NCBI RefSeq assembly: GCF_000949635.1
Contig: NZ_BAFN01000001.1
Span: 2,531,673-2,595,672 of the forward strand
Length of the DNA stretch: 64,000 nucleotides
Direction: 5' to 3'
From: Candidatus Brocadia sinica JPN1
Lineage (GTDB): Bacteria; Planctomycetota; Brocadiia; Brocadiales; Brocadiaceae
This document shows positions 9,842 through 21,655 of the stretch, piece after piece. The position numbers and the translations under genes are program-made. Each line of letters starts with the position of its first letter. Within the stretch, counting starts at the first letter, position 1. Under the pieces are notes generated by a model, which was not told the origin of the DNA, searched no databases, and saw nothing but the letters and a program-made list of their open reading frames with translations.

Positions 9842-10743
9842 GAACTATTCCTGATTGCGTCACACATCGTTACAACGTGGACAGCTTCGCGCACATCATG
9901 AACTCTTACAATGTGCGCGCCATTCATGACTGCGATGGCAAGAGTTGCAAGCGTCCCATACAAACTTTCCTGAACAGGAAGTTTTAAAATAGTACCGATA
10001 AACCTTTTTCGTGACGTACCGATTAAGATGGGAAAGCCCATGCTTTTGAGATCTTGCAATCTTTTCAGTATCACCAGATTCTGTTGTAAGGTTTTACCAA
10101 AACCGATACCGGGATCTAAAATAATTTTCTCTTCCTCCACCCCTGCATCGAGTGCAATGGAAACGGACTTTCTCAGAGAAGATAATATTTCCGGCAATAC
10201 ATTTTTCCGTATGGGATATTTTTGCATCGTTCTGGGTGTGCCTTTTTTATGCATAATGATAACAGGCGCTTTTGTCTCTGCGGCGACTTTTGCCATCTTC
10301 CTATCCATAAGCAACCCGCCGATGTCATTGATAATCGATGCCCCTGCATCAATCGCTTTTTCAGCAACCTTTGCCTTATAGGTATCAATGGAAATTGGTT
10401 TCCGTATCTGTTTTGATAACAACTTTATCACAGGAATAACCCTCTGTATTTCTTCGGCCTCCGATACGGGATATGCGCCGGGTCTCGTAGATTCACCACC
10501 AACGTCAATAATATCTGCCCCTTCCTCCACCATTTCGAGCGCATGATCAATGGCATTTTCCCGTGTGTTATATCTTTCACCGTCATAAAATGAGTCCGGA
10601 GTTACATTCAGGATTCCCATGACATATGTTTTCCTACCGAGATGTAATATGCCACGTAGAGACGGCACATCGAAAAACTCTCTATTGAAATTATCAGTAA
10701 TATCCTCGTTTTTTTGTTCGTATTCGTATAGATTCGTATTCAT
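9835..10743 (-). CDS. folP: Dihydropteroate synthase
   Basis: The protein carries the DHPS signatures: MGILNVTPDSFYDGERY, IIDVGGESTRPGA, SIDTYKA, NDIGG, PGIGFGKT and the C-terminal GTSRKRFIG. It joins 6-hydroxymethyl-dihydropterin diphosphate to p-aminobenzoate in folate synthesis. I chose the ATG at 10743 (302 residues). An in-frame TTG at 10794 would add 17 residues with no family match. About 40 residues at the N-terminus precede the conserved domain, more than in E. coli FolP. The gene overlaps cdaA by 7 bases. Confidence 0.95.
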   Translation of the reverse strand: MNTNLYEYEQKNEDITDNFNREFFDVPSLRGILHLGRKTYVMGILNVTPDSFYDGERYNTRENAIDHALEMVEEGADIIDVGGESTRPGAYPVSEAEEIQRVIPVIKLLSKQIRKPISIDTYKAKVAEKAIDAGASIINDIGGLLMDRKMAKVAAETKAPVIIMHKKGTPRTMQKYPIRKNVLPEILSSLRKSVSIALDAGVEEEKIILDPGIGFGKTLQQNLVILKRLQDLKSMGFPILIGTSRKRFIGTILKLPVQESLYGTLATLAIAVMNGAHIVRVHDVREAVHVVTMCDAIRNSSC

Positions 10744-10892
10744 TGAAATTAAAGATAAGGAGGTGGCCGTTACCAGGGAGAGATGCAATAACAATTTCCA
10801 CCGCCAGATGCCTTTAGCGTACTGCCTGCCGCATCATTTTTGCAGATGGTTACACCATCCGCTCAGGTTTCCAGCACAACCATCTCAGTGTA

Positions 10893-11531
10893 TTACCAGT
10901 CCTCTTCCATAGCATCCACAATACTTTGGGCAACTTTTACAAATGCCTCATTACCGGAAGAAGTAAGTGTTTCATTTCTGCGAACGATAAATTCCGTAGG
11001 TCTTTTGATGTTTCTCCGCTCAACAATGGTTCTTCCTGTCCTCTTGTCTACCCATCGAATTTCGATTGTCACCGTAACCCGGCTTTCAACGATGTTATCT
11101 TCCCTGTCTTCAATTAAGACGTTCTCATCAACACCCGTGATCTTCCCAAACAAGATGGAATCAGCCTCATCCTTATCAACAATGTCAAGACGCGTTCTGA
11201 GCAATATCTGGTCACGGACGGCCTTGGTAAGGTCAAACTCATACCCTCTCCGAAAGGTATTATTATCAAAAATCGGGATATAGATACTCCGGACATTGGA
11301 ACGGAGCAACGATTTTGAAGAATAGCCGCAACTTCCGATAAAAACAGTAAAAAGCAGTAACAAAGCGACAGAGGCAAAAGACGTTATAGTATTACCCGGT
11401 AAAAACTTCTTTTTCGAGAAAACTTTTTCATTTCCCCCCCTGTTCTCCCTTACAAAGGGAGAACAGAGAGGGGTCTTTTGGTTGACGCCGTCCTGCGCTC
11501 TGTATTTGTATTTCAGCATATGGCCTGGCAA
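10893..11531 (-). CDS. LptE-like lipopolysaccharide-assembly lipoprotein
   Basis: The protein has a hydrophobic signal ending in a lipobox (FIGSCGYSS), followed by the LptE-type pattern: SIYIPIFDNNTFRRGYEFDLTKAV, a VDKDEADSILFGKI strand and a C-terminal helix of the AMEEDW kind. LptE plugs the LptD barrel that inserts LPS in the outer membrane. The start is uncertain. The upstream in-frame ATG gives a 65-residue leader that reads through a palindromic repeat, and a better-looking ATGAAAAAG lies in another frame just downstream. The N-terminus may therefore be shorter, or carry a frameshift. It sits after a BamD-like gene, which supports an outer-membrane assembly role. Confidence 0.75.
   Translation of the reverse strand: MPGHMLKYKYRAQDGVNQKTPLCSPFVRENRGGNEKVFSKKKFLPGNTITSFASVALLLLFTVFIGSCGYSSKSLLRSNVRSIYIPIFDNNTFRRGYEFDLTKAVRDQILLRTRLDIVDKDEADSILFGKITGVDENVLIEDREDNIVESRVTVTIEIRWVDKRTGRTIVERRNIKRPTEFIVRRNETLTSSGNEAFVKVAQSIVDAMEEDW
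11434..11473. repeat. Palindromic repeat in the 5' part of the LptE-like gene
   Basis: An 11-bp perfect inverted repeat (TGTTCTCCCTT / AAGGGAGAACA, 3-base loop) is flanked by C-rich and G-rich runs. It resembles dispersed REP-type palindromes and lies where the coding start of the LptE-like gene is unclear. Confidence 0.5.
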
Positions 11532-11581
11532 TTCGCTTAGTAAAAATATTCTGACATTTTTGGCAAAATGTACCGGTTTTC

Positions 11582-12511
11582 CTATTTTATTGCCTCAATC
11601 ATTCTCAGGAATTCAATCTTTTCATTAGCCCTCTCTGCCCAGATTGTATCAGGAAAATCGGCCTTAACATATTCAAAATACATGGCAGCCGAAGCAGGTT
11701 TTTTCACTCTCAGATAAAACTCTCCAATGTTAAATTCCCTTTCCGCCTCAATAATCCTTATTTCTTCAATTATTCTTTTCGCGTCCTCTGCATGGATACC
11801 CTGTGGATTTGAGACTAAATATTCTTCAAAACCTTCCCGGGCAGAAATCAGGAGACCATAATTGCGTTCTTGTTGCTTCTCATGATGAACTTTTGAAAGC
11901 GGTATCTGGTATTGTACGTAAGGAACCCATTCACTCTTTGGATAATTTTCCAAAAACTTCTCATAAGCGTCAAGGGCTTCTTCATATTGGCCGAGTTTAA
12001 AGTAACAATCCGCTATTTTTACTTGTGCATCAGAGGCAATAGGTCCTAAATGATGCTTTTCTATAATCTTTTCAAAAACACCGATTGCCGCTTCCTCATT
12101 GGTGTCCATCTGTGCAACGCCGACCTGATACTCCCTTCTGAGTATTTCCTCTGTCCTTTTTGTCCCCGGATATTTTTGTAAGACCTTCTCGTAGGCCTTC
12201 AACGCCCTTTTGTAATCACTGTTGAGAAAATAGGCCCATCCAATATTTATCTGAGAAGCTTCCGCATATTCAGAATCAGGAGCGGTACTAATAATCGATT
12301 CAAATTCTTTTACTGCAATGGTGTACTTTTGTTCTACCAGAAGGGAAAGGGCATATTTGTAACGTTGATCCAATGTTGAAATTGCAGTGGAAGGGGATTC
12401 CATCCAGCCCGTCTCCTTATTCCACACCCATTTTCCATAGGAAGAAGTCGCCGTCATACAGAATATGATCCCTGCGAGAAAAAGATATTGTAATTTTATC
12501 ATGTTATTCAC
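11582..12511 (-). CDS. BamD/YfiO-like tetratricopeptide repeat protein
   Basis: The 309-residue protein has an N-terminal signal-like hydrophobic stretch (residues 6-25) and then several TPR units, for example near 52-85, 90-125, 135-190 and 245-300 (YFKLGQYEEALDAYEKFLENYP is a clear one, near 175). The spacing and YP endings are like BamD/YbgF outer-membrane assembly proteins. I do not see a certain lipobox cysteine, so it may be periplasmic rather than lipidated. It is likely part of envelope assembly, next to the LptE-like gene. Confidence 0.75.
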   Translation of the reverse strand: MNNMIKLQYLFLAGIIFCMTATSSYGKWVWNKETGWMESPSTAISTLDQRYKYALSLLVEQKYTIAVKEFESIISTAPDSEYAEASQINIGWAYFLNSDYKRALKAYEKVLQKYPGTKRTEEILRREYQVGVAQMDTNEEAAIGVFEKIIEKHHLGPIASDAQVKIADCYFKLGQYEEALDAYEKFLENYPKSEWVPYVQYQIPLSKVHHEKQQERNYGLLISAREGFEEYLVSNPQGIHAEDAKRIIEEIRIIEAEREFNIGEFYLRVKKPASAAMYFEYVKADFPDTIWAERANEKIEFLRMIEAIK

Positions 12512-12524
12512 TCAAAATATCCCG

Positions 12525-13274
12525 TTAAATCTTGATATATTTCCAGGAATTGAGTCCTTTGTTTAAGAGAGAATTTATATAGTATCTCAGCATCTTTTCT
12601 ATTTCAACACAAATAGATGATTGTATCCTGACACGTTCCAACCTCTGCAAATTAATATCCACGAATCGACCGGCAATGCTTATTGCACCGGCAGGAACAA
12701 CAATCCCATTTTTAAATTTAACCTGGCATCTTCTGCACAATATCCCACCTTCTCTTGCGTTAAAATATACCCCGGAAATCTGCGGAATGCTGTTTTTGCA
12801 ATTCACACAACACCCCCATTCAGGTAAATACCCCAGGATCTTCAGCATTTTTATCTCAAAGGCTAACAATGATATCATAGCATCGGTATCCCTTGCTATT
12901 CCCGTCAGCGTGTTTACAAAAACATCAAAGAGCTGTTCACTGGGATCATTTTCTCCGGTAAATTCGTTAACGAGTTCTGCCGCACACGAAGCCATATAGT
13001 ATCTATCTAGATCGGTTCGTAGCATTGGGTAATTATCTTGTAAAACTGCCTCCGTAAGGGTATGAAGAGACGTATGTGTTTTTTTAATAAAGAGAATCTG
13101 ATAGTACGTCAACAGATCTACTGCTTTCGAGCTGTACCTTCCCGATGTACGCTTGAACCCTTTAGCAAGGGTATGGATTTTACCGTAGTCACGGGTGTAG
13201 AAGGTAATTATTTGACTGGAATCGCTGTAATCTGTCCTTCCCAGTGCAACCGCCTCTGTTCTGAAGATGGACAT
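12525..13274 (-). CDS. recO: DNA repair protein RecO
   Basis: The 249-residue protein has the RecO N-terminal OB fold (EAVALGRTDYSDSSQIITFYTRDYGKI, then LAKGFKR) and a zinc site made of CCVNC near 150 and CRRC near 178. RecO works with RecR to load RecA on SSB-coated DNA and promotes strand annealing. Length and layout match the family. It lies between ybeY and the TPR gene on the same strand. Confidence 0.94.
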   Translation of the reverse strand: MSIFRTEAVALGRTDYSDSSQIITFYTRDYGKIHTLAKGFKRTSGRYSSKAVDLLTYYQILFIKKTHTSLHTLTEAVLQDNYPMLRTDLDRYYMASCAAELVNEFTGENDPSEQLFDVFVNTLTGIARDTDAMISLLAFEIKMLKILGYLPEWGCCVNCKNSIPQISGVYFNAREGGILCRRCQVKFKNGIVVPAGAISIAGRFVDINLQRLERVRIQSSICVEIEKMLRYYINSLLNKGLNSWKYIKI

Positions 13275-13297
13275 ATTTTTGTCTAAGGAAACGTTGT

Positions 13298-13759
13298 TCA
13301 GTTCGGTAAAGGGACACGATAACCAAAATTCGACAATAGTTCCCCTTCTCTCTGGTGCATCTTTTTCGCATCTCCTTTCTGTTTGTCATCATACCCGATC
13401 AGATGCAATAAACCATGAACCAGATAAAGGGCAACTTCCCCTTCAATTGAATATCCACGTTTTTGTGCTAGTTTTGCAGCCATTTCAACAGAGATAATAA
13501 TTTCTCCGTTGATGTTATTTTTGAGGGAATGCCCCTGATAGGGAAAACTCAGTACATCGGTGGCATAGTTATGTCTCAGGAATGTCCTGTTAATTTCTTT
13601 CATCCTTTTGTTATCGACAAAAACAACACTGAGTTCTGCATTCTTCCCTTCTTTTTCAGCTTTTAGAACACCGGCAACAAGTTTTTTTATTTTGCTTTTA
13701 TTAATAGGATGAAATTTTTGCAGATCTGTAATCTCTAATTTTATAAAATTTTTTTGCAT
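13298..13759 (-). CDS. ybeY: Endoribonuclease YbeY (rRNA maturation factor)
   Basis: The 153-residue protein has the UPF0054 signature HGLLHLIGYDD near 118, followed by KMHQRE. YbeY takes part in 16S rRNA 3'-end maturation and ribosome quality control. In the common form the motif ends GYDH and the third histidine binds zinc. Here it is aspartate, a possible alternative ligand. The gene lies 2 bases after the phoH stop, the usual phoH-ybeY pairing. Confidence 0.93.
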   Translation of the reverse strand: MQKNFIKLEITDLQKFHPINKSKIKKLVAGVLKAEKEGKNAELSVVFVDNKRMKEINRTFLRHNYATDVLSFPYQGHSLKNNINGEIIISVEMAAKLAQKRGYSIEGEVALYLVHGLLHLIGYDDKQKGDAKKMHQREGELLSNFGYRVPLPN

Positions 13760-13761
13760 CG

Positions 13762-14754
13762 TTATGATTCATACGCATCAACAATATCCTGAACGAGCTT
13801 GTGCCGGACAATATCGGCTTTGGTCAGATATACAAAAGAGACGTTGTTGATGTTCATCAGTCTTTCCTGGACATCGATTAATCCGGACATCTCTCCGGCA
13901 GGTAAATCAACCTGTGTAATATCACCTGTTACCACCACCTTCGATTTAACACCCAGTCTCGTTAAAAAAGTTTTCATCTGTTTTACGGTACAGTTTTGCG
14001 CTTCATCCAAAATGATAAAGGAATCGTTTAGCGTTCTTCCGCGCATATAGGCAAGGGGGAGAATCTCTATCAGGTCAGTTTCCAGATATTTTTTTACATG
14101 TCCAACATCCATCATATCCGCGATGGCATCATAGAGCGGGCGCAGATAGGGATTTACTTTAGCCTTAATATCACCGGGCAAATATCCGAGTTTTTCACCT
14201 GCTTCCACGGCCGGCCTGGCAAGCACAATCCTCCTTATCCGTCCACTTTTCAGAAAAGAAAGTGCCAGGGCTACTGCTAAATACGTCTTTCCCGTCCCTG
14301 CAGGCCCTATACAAAAAACCAGATCATTTTTTTTAATCGCCTCTATGTATTTTGCCTGGCCATCTGTCTTTGGTTTTATAAAGATACCCCGTTGGAAGAC
14401 GTCGATCGTTTGGGAGGAATCCTCACCTGACACGTTTTTTGCATCAACAATGGCTTGCTCCACGTCTTCCAGATCCAATCTTCCTGTAGAACGAACGATT
14501 TCCAGCAATCTGTTCAACACTTCTTTGCTGGCATCTACCTGCTCTTTTTCTCCTTCGAGTTTCAGGAGCCCATGACGGGCTACTAATTGGACATGAAAGG
14601 CATCCCTGATAAGACGCAAATGTCTATCATGACTGCCATACAGGACGGATGCTTCCGCGTCGTTTTCAAGGATGAGTGTATTCTGATAGGTGAGAGGTTC
14701 TTGAAAATATTCTTTGTTTACAGGATGTTTTTGAATTTTAACTTTTTGATTCAT
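13762..14754 (-). CDS. PhoH family ATPase (YbeZ type)
   Basis: The 330-residue protein has a KH-like N-terminal region (about 55-90) and a PhoH P-loop domain with GPAGTGKTYLA near 150, LARPAVEAGEKLGYLPG near 185 and ILDEAQN near 246. PhoH/YbeZ is a nucleotide-binding protein linked to RNA processing and works with YbeY. The adjacent ybeY supports this. The gene is 1 base from the cdsA stop on its other side. Confidence 0.93.
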   Translation of the reverse strand: MNQKVKIQKHPVNKEYFQEPLTYQNTLILENDAEASVLYGSHDRHLRLIRDAFHVQLVARHGLLKLEGEKEQVDASKEVLNRLLEIVRSTGRLDLEDVEQAIVDAKNVSGEDSSQTIDVFQRGIFIKPKTDGQAKYIEAIKKNDLVFCIGPAGTGKTYLAVALALSFLKSGRIRRIVLARPAVEAGEKLGYLPGDIKAKVNPYLRPLYDAIADMMDVGHVKKYLETDLIEILPLAYMRGRTLNDSFIILDEAQNCTVKQMKTFLTRLGVKSKVVVTGDITQVDLPAGEMSGLIDVQERLMNINNVSFVYLTKADIVRHKLVQDIVDAYES

Positions 14755-14755
14755 A

Positions 14756-15597
14756 CTAAACTAATTGAAAAAATACGAAGAAATAATACGCAACCGGCAT
14801 GCTAACCAATAGACAATCAATAACATCCAGTACCCCCCCAAAGGCAGGTACCAGGCGGCCTGAATCTTTTACATTTGCATCCCGTTTGAGAAGTGATTCT
14901 GCCAAATCGCCCAACAGAGCAGAAAAACCTATGGTTACTCCAAACAATAGAGACCACGGCAAACTCATCACCCTGGTTTGCGGGATAAGATTAAAAATCA
15001 GCGCTATGAAAACACTTGATAAAAGCGAAAAACAGGCGCCCTCTATCGTCTTATTCGGACTGATAACCCTTGACAGCTTGTGTTTTCCATATTTTCTGCC
15101 GAATAAATAGCCTCCAATGTCGCCAAACTTGGAAACGAGTAAAACCAGAATTACGATACAAAGACCGTGAGGGAAATGACGCAAGGCGATGGCGAAACTC
15201 AGGAGAAAGATTACGTAAAAGATACCGAATAGAGTTACCGCAATATTTTTTATGGCATCCCGGGTACCACGGATGAAAGTCTGGATGAGTAAAAGCCAGA
15301 AGATAAGGATAACCATGGTTTCGTGTCTGAGAAAATGGGAACCAATGCCAGAATTTGTGCGTACAGATAGCCAATACGACACAGATAACCACACGCCGGC
15401 AACAATACCAGAAATACGAAATGGAGAAAAATTGTTTTTCCCTGCAATATGGTAAAATTCATATAAACCAATTCCACCAGCCAAAATAGCCAAACACCCG
15501 AATCCTATATCTGTGGAATAAACAGAGTCTAATGCCAGAATGCCAAAGAACAGCGCGAACATAATAACGCCGAACATGATCCTCGTTTGAAGCGTAC

Positions 15598-15601
<4 letters not shown>
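14756..15601 (-). CDS. cdsA: Phosphatidate cytidylyltransferase
   Basis: The 281-residue integral membrane protein has about eight hydrophobic segments and the CDP-diglyceride synthetase signature near the C-terminal third (SKFGDIGGYLFGRKYGKHKL and then SPNKTIEGACF). It turns phosphatidate and CTP into CDP-diacylglycerol for phospholipid synthesis. I chose the GTG at 15601, which overlaps the uppS stop (GTGA). The frame is open further upstream to 15727, but those residues lie inside uppS and have no family match. It is co-transcribed with uppS. Confidence 0.94.
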
Positions 15602-17984
<2,383 letters not shown>

Positions 17985-18707
17985 TTAGTTCTTTCCAAAC
18001 ACTTCTTTCAGGAGGTCTGTCACCCTTGCCGCAGGATTTTTTCTGATGTTCTTTTCCTCCTCCCCTACCATGTAAAAAAGCCCATCAAGGGCCTTGTTTG
18101 TCACATAATCATCAAGATCAATTGACTCCGCTTTCATGAAAGGAATCGCCGTGAATTTACCCATCATGTCCTTATAATAATTTGTAACCCCTACCTGGTT
18201 CATTGAGTCAGAAATAGTTGGCTTGAACGAGTCGTAAAGTTTATTGTATGTTTTTTTCCTGAAGAAATCAGTGGCTGCAGTGTCTCCGCCATCCAGGATT
18301 TTCATGGCATCCTTGAAAGTCATCTGTTTTATAGCATCGACGAAATATTCCCTCGCGACAGGCGCCGCCTTTTCCGCTGCGCGGTTCATACTCAGCACAA
18401 AGTCATCGACCTGTTTCTGGAATCCGAATTTCCCCAGGGTATCTGCTACCTTTTGGATCTTTTCAGGCATTAAAATCTTAATAGCCTTATTGGCAAAATA
18501 ACCATCAAGAGAGGATACGGAGGCTATAGTTTTATCCGTTGCAACGGACAGGGCCTCTTTTAACCCGGATATAACCGTACTCTCATCAAGGCCAGTTTTT
18601 GAAACACCACCACCTCCCTTTTTAAAAAGATTACTCAGAAACCCTCCATATGTGGTGCTTGCCGTCAGTACCAATGCCAGCATAATCACAATGTTTTTCT
18701 TTTTCAT
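17985..18707 (-). CDS. DUF4197 domain protein, exported
   Basis: The 240-residue protein has a signal peptide (MKKKNIVIMLALVLTASTTYG) and then matches the DUF4197 layout: GLDESTVISGLKEALSVAT near 38, and a C-terminal part with YYKDMMGK and DYVTNKALDGLFYMVGEEEKNIRKNPA. The function of the family is unknown; members are periplasmic in Gram-negatives. I chose the ATG at 18707 because the residues upstream are not signal-like. It follows the glycine-zipper lipoprotein gene on the same strand. Confidence 0.85.
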   Translation of the reverse strand: MKKKNIVIMLALVLTASTTYGGFLSNLFKKGGGGVSKTGLDESTVISGLKEALSVATDKTIASVSSLDGYFANKAIKILMPEKIQKVADTLGKFGFQKQVDDFVLSMNRAAEKAAPVAREYFVDAIKQMTFKDAMKILDGGDTAATDFFRKKTYNKLYDSFKPTISDSMNQVGVTNYYKDMMGKFTAIPFMKAESIDLDDYVTNKALDGLFYMVGEEEKNIRKNPAARVTDLLKEVFGKN

Positions 18708-18738
18708 AAAAATTATTATCCTCAAAGAAAGCTTATAT

Positions 18739-19161
18739 TTATTCCCACCCGATAACCGTGTACCCCTTATCACCTAAGCATTTTTCCATATATTGTCTGA
18801 CCAAAGGGTCAGGATCTCTGGCTTTAAATAAACCAAAGAAAAGCCCGCTGGCACCCCCACCGGCGGCTCCTGCAGCGGCACCACGTCCGACGTCGCCGGT
18901 AACAGCCCCTACAGCCGCACCTGTCGCTGCCCCTACAGCAGCACCCACAACTGTCTGTTCGGCAACTTTCTTTTCAGTGCCATACTTACCAACATATGCC
19001 TCTGCAAGCTGAAAACAGTCATCGATATCTTTATCAGCTATTTCACGTCCGACCTTATTGAGATGCTCATTGGGATAAAGGACAGGCCTTTTTGTGGCAC
19101 ACGAAGTGGTTATGAATAGTACTGAAAGAAGAACTATAAATAAATGATGTATCATTTTCAT
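18739..19161 (-). CDS. Glycine-zipper lipoprotein
   Basis: The protein of about 140 residues has a lipoprotein signal (LLSVLFITTSCAT) and a central glycine-zipper helix made of repeated GAAxGAA and GAAVGA steps (about residues 75-110). The C-terminal CLGDKGYTVIGWE ending is seen in many small outer-membrane glycine-zipper lipoproteins. Glycine zippers pack helices in membranes. No specific function is known. Several in-frame methionines precede the signal and I chose the one at 19161. Confidence 0.75.
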   Translation of the reverse strand: MKMIHHLFIVLLSVLFITTSCATKRPVLYPNEHLNKVGREIADKDIDDCFQLAEAYVGKYGTEKKVAEQTVVGAAVGAATGAAVGAVTGDVGRGAAAGAAGGGASGLFFGLFKARDPDPLVRQYMEKCLGDKGYTVIGWE

Positions 19162-19281
19162 AGTACGAAACATTATAAACAACAATAGCTATTTTTAAAA
19201 TCAAATTATTCTGCACTCCTAAAAGAGATGTTCCTTTGTTTCGACGCCTTTTCATGAAGCAACTGTGTAGCTCACATAAAG

Positions 19282-20148
19282 TCAGCGAAATTGGCCATTC
19301 AAATAATCTTCGAAGGTATTCAATAATGCTTTCTGATTCATGCCTTTGTGCTTATGGGTGAGTAGGGTGCAGACCTGTTTTTTGGCATTGTTCAAAAGAA
19401 TCCTGTGATCATAGATTAATCGGGCTACATCCTGAATTTCCAGATAGAGTTCAAGGATGTCTCCGCCTGGACTGCTCATAATACAGCGCTCATCCCAGCC
19501 CAGCCAGTCCCACTTGCATACCAGATTTAATTTCCCTGCAATAAATGTATTGAAGATCGCCTGAAACCAGAGGCGATGGTACCTGCCATCAAAGACTATA
19601 TAAGCAGGTTCACCCCAATGGCCTTCGCAGGATGACCATGTTGAAATCCCAAGGGAAGAAATTGATTTCACCAGGCGTGCTATGAAAGGTTCCAGATCAT
19701 ATACCCGTATCGCAGGAAGTTGCCCGTATGTCATAAAGTGATCGAACCTGCCGTACCGGTCCCGCTCCCAATTTAAACGAAAAAGATCAACAGGAATCTC
19801 ATTTGTAAAGAGCTCAATTACATATTGATTGTTATTTGTATCATACAATTGTGTATCGATATGGTCAAAATATACATGCCGGTTCTGAAGACTGTCCTCG
19901 TTATCATGTTTGTCAATAGCGTCCTGATGCGGTTTGTTATAAATCTTTTTATAATCGATATTCCGCAGGACTTCCAGGAATTCACCATCCTCTCTATGTG
20001 AATCATCACTCAATCGTATTTTTCCGGAATCCCTGTCCAATTCCAGTAAAAATCCCCGTGCCGAAAAGATTTCATAAAAACGTTCAAGATGTTCTTTTTT
20101 CCCATATGTTATTTTTTCAGTAAACTTTTCTATAAGGGATGTGTTCAT
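19282..20148 (-). CDS. Unrecognised conserved-looking protein
   Basis: I do not recognise this 288-residue protein. It is soluble with no signal peptide or membrane segment when started at the ATG at 20148 (MNTSLIEKF). The first 100 residues are charged. The central part has a WSSCEGHWGEPAYIVFDGRYHRLWFQA stretch rich in W, C, E, G and H, which is the best candidate for a functional site. The rest is aromatic-rich. It is divergent from the radical SAM gene pair that starts 170 bases away, with which it may share a control region. The codon pattern and length make it a real gene. Confidence 0.7.
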   Translation of the reverse strand: MNTSLIEKFTEKITYGKKEHLERFYEIFSARGFLLELDRDSGKIRLSDDSHREDGEFLEVLRNIDYKKIYNKPHQDAIDKHDNEDSLQNRHVYFDHIDTQLYDTNNNQYVIELFTNEIPVDLFRLNWERDRYGRFDHFMTYGQLPAIRVYDLEPFIARLVKSISSLGISTWSSCEGHWGEPAYIVFDGRYHRLWFQAIFNTFIAGKLNLVCKWDWLGWDERCIMSSPGGDILELYLEIQDVARLIYDHRILLNNAKKQVCTLLTHKHKGMNQKALLNTFEDYLNGQFR

Positions 20149-20317
20149 TTGTTGGCAGAAGTATGAATATATGTGACAAAAAATTGATTTTGTCATGCGA
20201 ATAATTGTATAATAACCGTCAAGGAAATACAACTTTTAATGTTGCTGGAATACATTTTTGCCTGATATACTTTGCAATATTTCTATTTCTTTAGGTGAAA
20301 AGAATTTTTAATTTTGC

Positions 20318-21655
20318 ATGTCAGGACAAACGATCCTTCTCACCATCTTGCCGTTAACCTGGCCTAATATGCCTCCCATTGGACTGGGATACCTCCAGGC
20401 ATTTCTTGCACAAAAAGGGATTAGTGCAGACTTAATAGATTTTAATCAGATTTTTTATACCTTTTCAGACCATCAACTGCAAAAGCAGTGGCTAATAAGT
20501 TGTAATACGCTTTTAGAAGAAAATATCCTTTCTCTTTTGAAACAGAACAATTCGGGGGAATTTCAGGATGCAATAGAGAAGATGTTGGACTATGAGGTTG
20601 TAGGATTCTCTTGTTTCAAGAGTAACTTTGAAACCACTGTGAGTATAGCAGAACTCCTGAAATCAAAGAAAAATACCCTTAAGGTCGTATTAGGGGGACC
20701 AGAAATAACCCGCCAATATTTTAAAAGTGAAGGCAGTTTTCACGAGAAAGTCCTCCAGGTAGCTGATTACCTGGTTGTGGGTGAAGGTGAAATACCTTTG
20801 TATCAATATCTTATTGGCAACAATACCCATAAAACGGCAGCAACGTTTGAACAACTTAGTGATTTAACAGACCTCCCGTTTCCCCGTTATACAGGAATTG
20901 ACCTGAATGCCTATCCCAGGAAAAATACCATACCATTACAGTTTTCAAGGGGATGTATTCGAAGATGTAACTTTTGTTCGGAAAGGCTTCTCTACAACAA
21001 TTTCAGGACCAGGGAAGTTAACAACCTTATTGATGAAATCAAATATCACAAGACCCACAACAATATTACCTATTTTGTGTTTTATGACTCGTTAATCAAT
21101 GCAAACCTGAAGAAATTGGAGGCCTTGTGTGATAACATCATAAATCATTTTGGTTCGATTCCCTGGGAGGCGCAGATAGCCATAAGGAACGATATGGACA
21201 AAAGGCTCTTGAAAAAGATGAAGCAGAGTGGCTGCTATAGTCTTTTTGTCGGGCTGGAGTCTGCGTCAAATACCACCCTTAAGAACATGAACAAGGGTTT
21301 TACTACCGATGATGCCCTCAATTTCTTTCATGCCCTTCATCAGGTGAATCTTTTTTTTGGCATAAGTATCATAGTAGGTTATCCTGGTGAGACCGACGAG
21401 GATTTTCAAAATACCCTTGATTTTATTATTCATCATAAAGAGATTATACCTCAAGTTGCTCAAATTAATCCCTTTACGTATTATGATGGCACAACGGCTG
21501 ATGAAACGGCAGATTATCGAACAAATCCAATAGCCCTGAAAAGAATGGAAATCTTTGTTAAAGAAATTAAAAAACATAAACTTAAGTATACCAATGCATT
21601 CATTGGGAATTTAATAGAGAAACTGAACTGTCGCAAATATGCTGGAAATTCATGA
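20318..21655 (+). CDS. B12-binding-domain radical SAM protein
   Basis: The 445-residue protein has an N-terminal cobalamin-binding-like domain (PLTWPNMPPIGLGYLQAFL near 13; VGFSCFKSN and VLGGPE further on) and a radical SAM core with the cluster motif CIRRCNFC near 212. The TGETDEDF-like GETDEDFQNTLDF near 350 is typical of this class. Such enzymes catalyse methylations, ring contractions or other difficult C-C chemistry; the substrate here is unknown. The B12 base-off motif DxHxxG is not visible, so cobalamin may be bound without His or not at all. The gene overlaps the next radical SAM gene by 17 bases. Confidence 0.87.
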   Translation: MSGQTILLTILPLTWPNMPPIGLGYLQAFLAQKGISADLIDFNQIFYTFSDHQLQKQWLISCNTLLEENILSLLKQNNSGEFQDAIEKMLDYEVVGFSCFKSNFETTVSIAELLKSKKNTLKVVLGGPEITRQYFKSEGSFHEKVLQVADYLVVGEGEIPLYQYLIGNNTHKTAATFEQLSDLTDLPFPRYTGIDLNAYPRKNTIPLQFSRGCIRRCNFCSERLLYNNFRTREVNNLIDEIKYHKTHNNITYFVFYDSLINANLKKLEALCDNIINHFGSIPWEAQIAIRNDMDKRLLKKMKQSGCYSLFVGLESASNTTLKNMNKGFTTDDALNFFHALHQVNLFFGISIIVGYPGETDEDFQNTLDFIIHHKEIIPQVAQINPFTYYDGTTADETADYRTNPIALKRMEIFVKEIKKHKLKYTNAFIGNLIEKLNCRKYAGNS

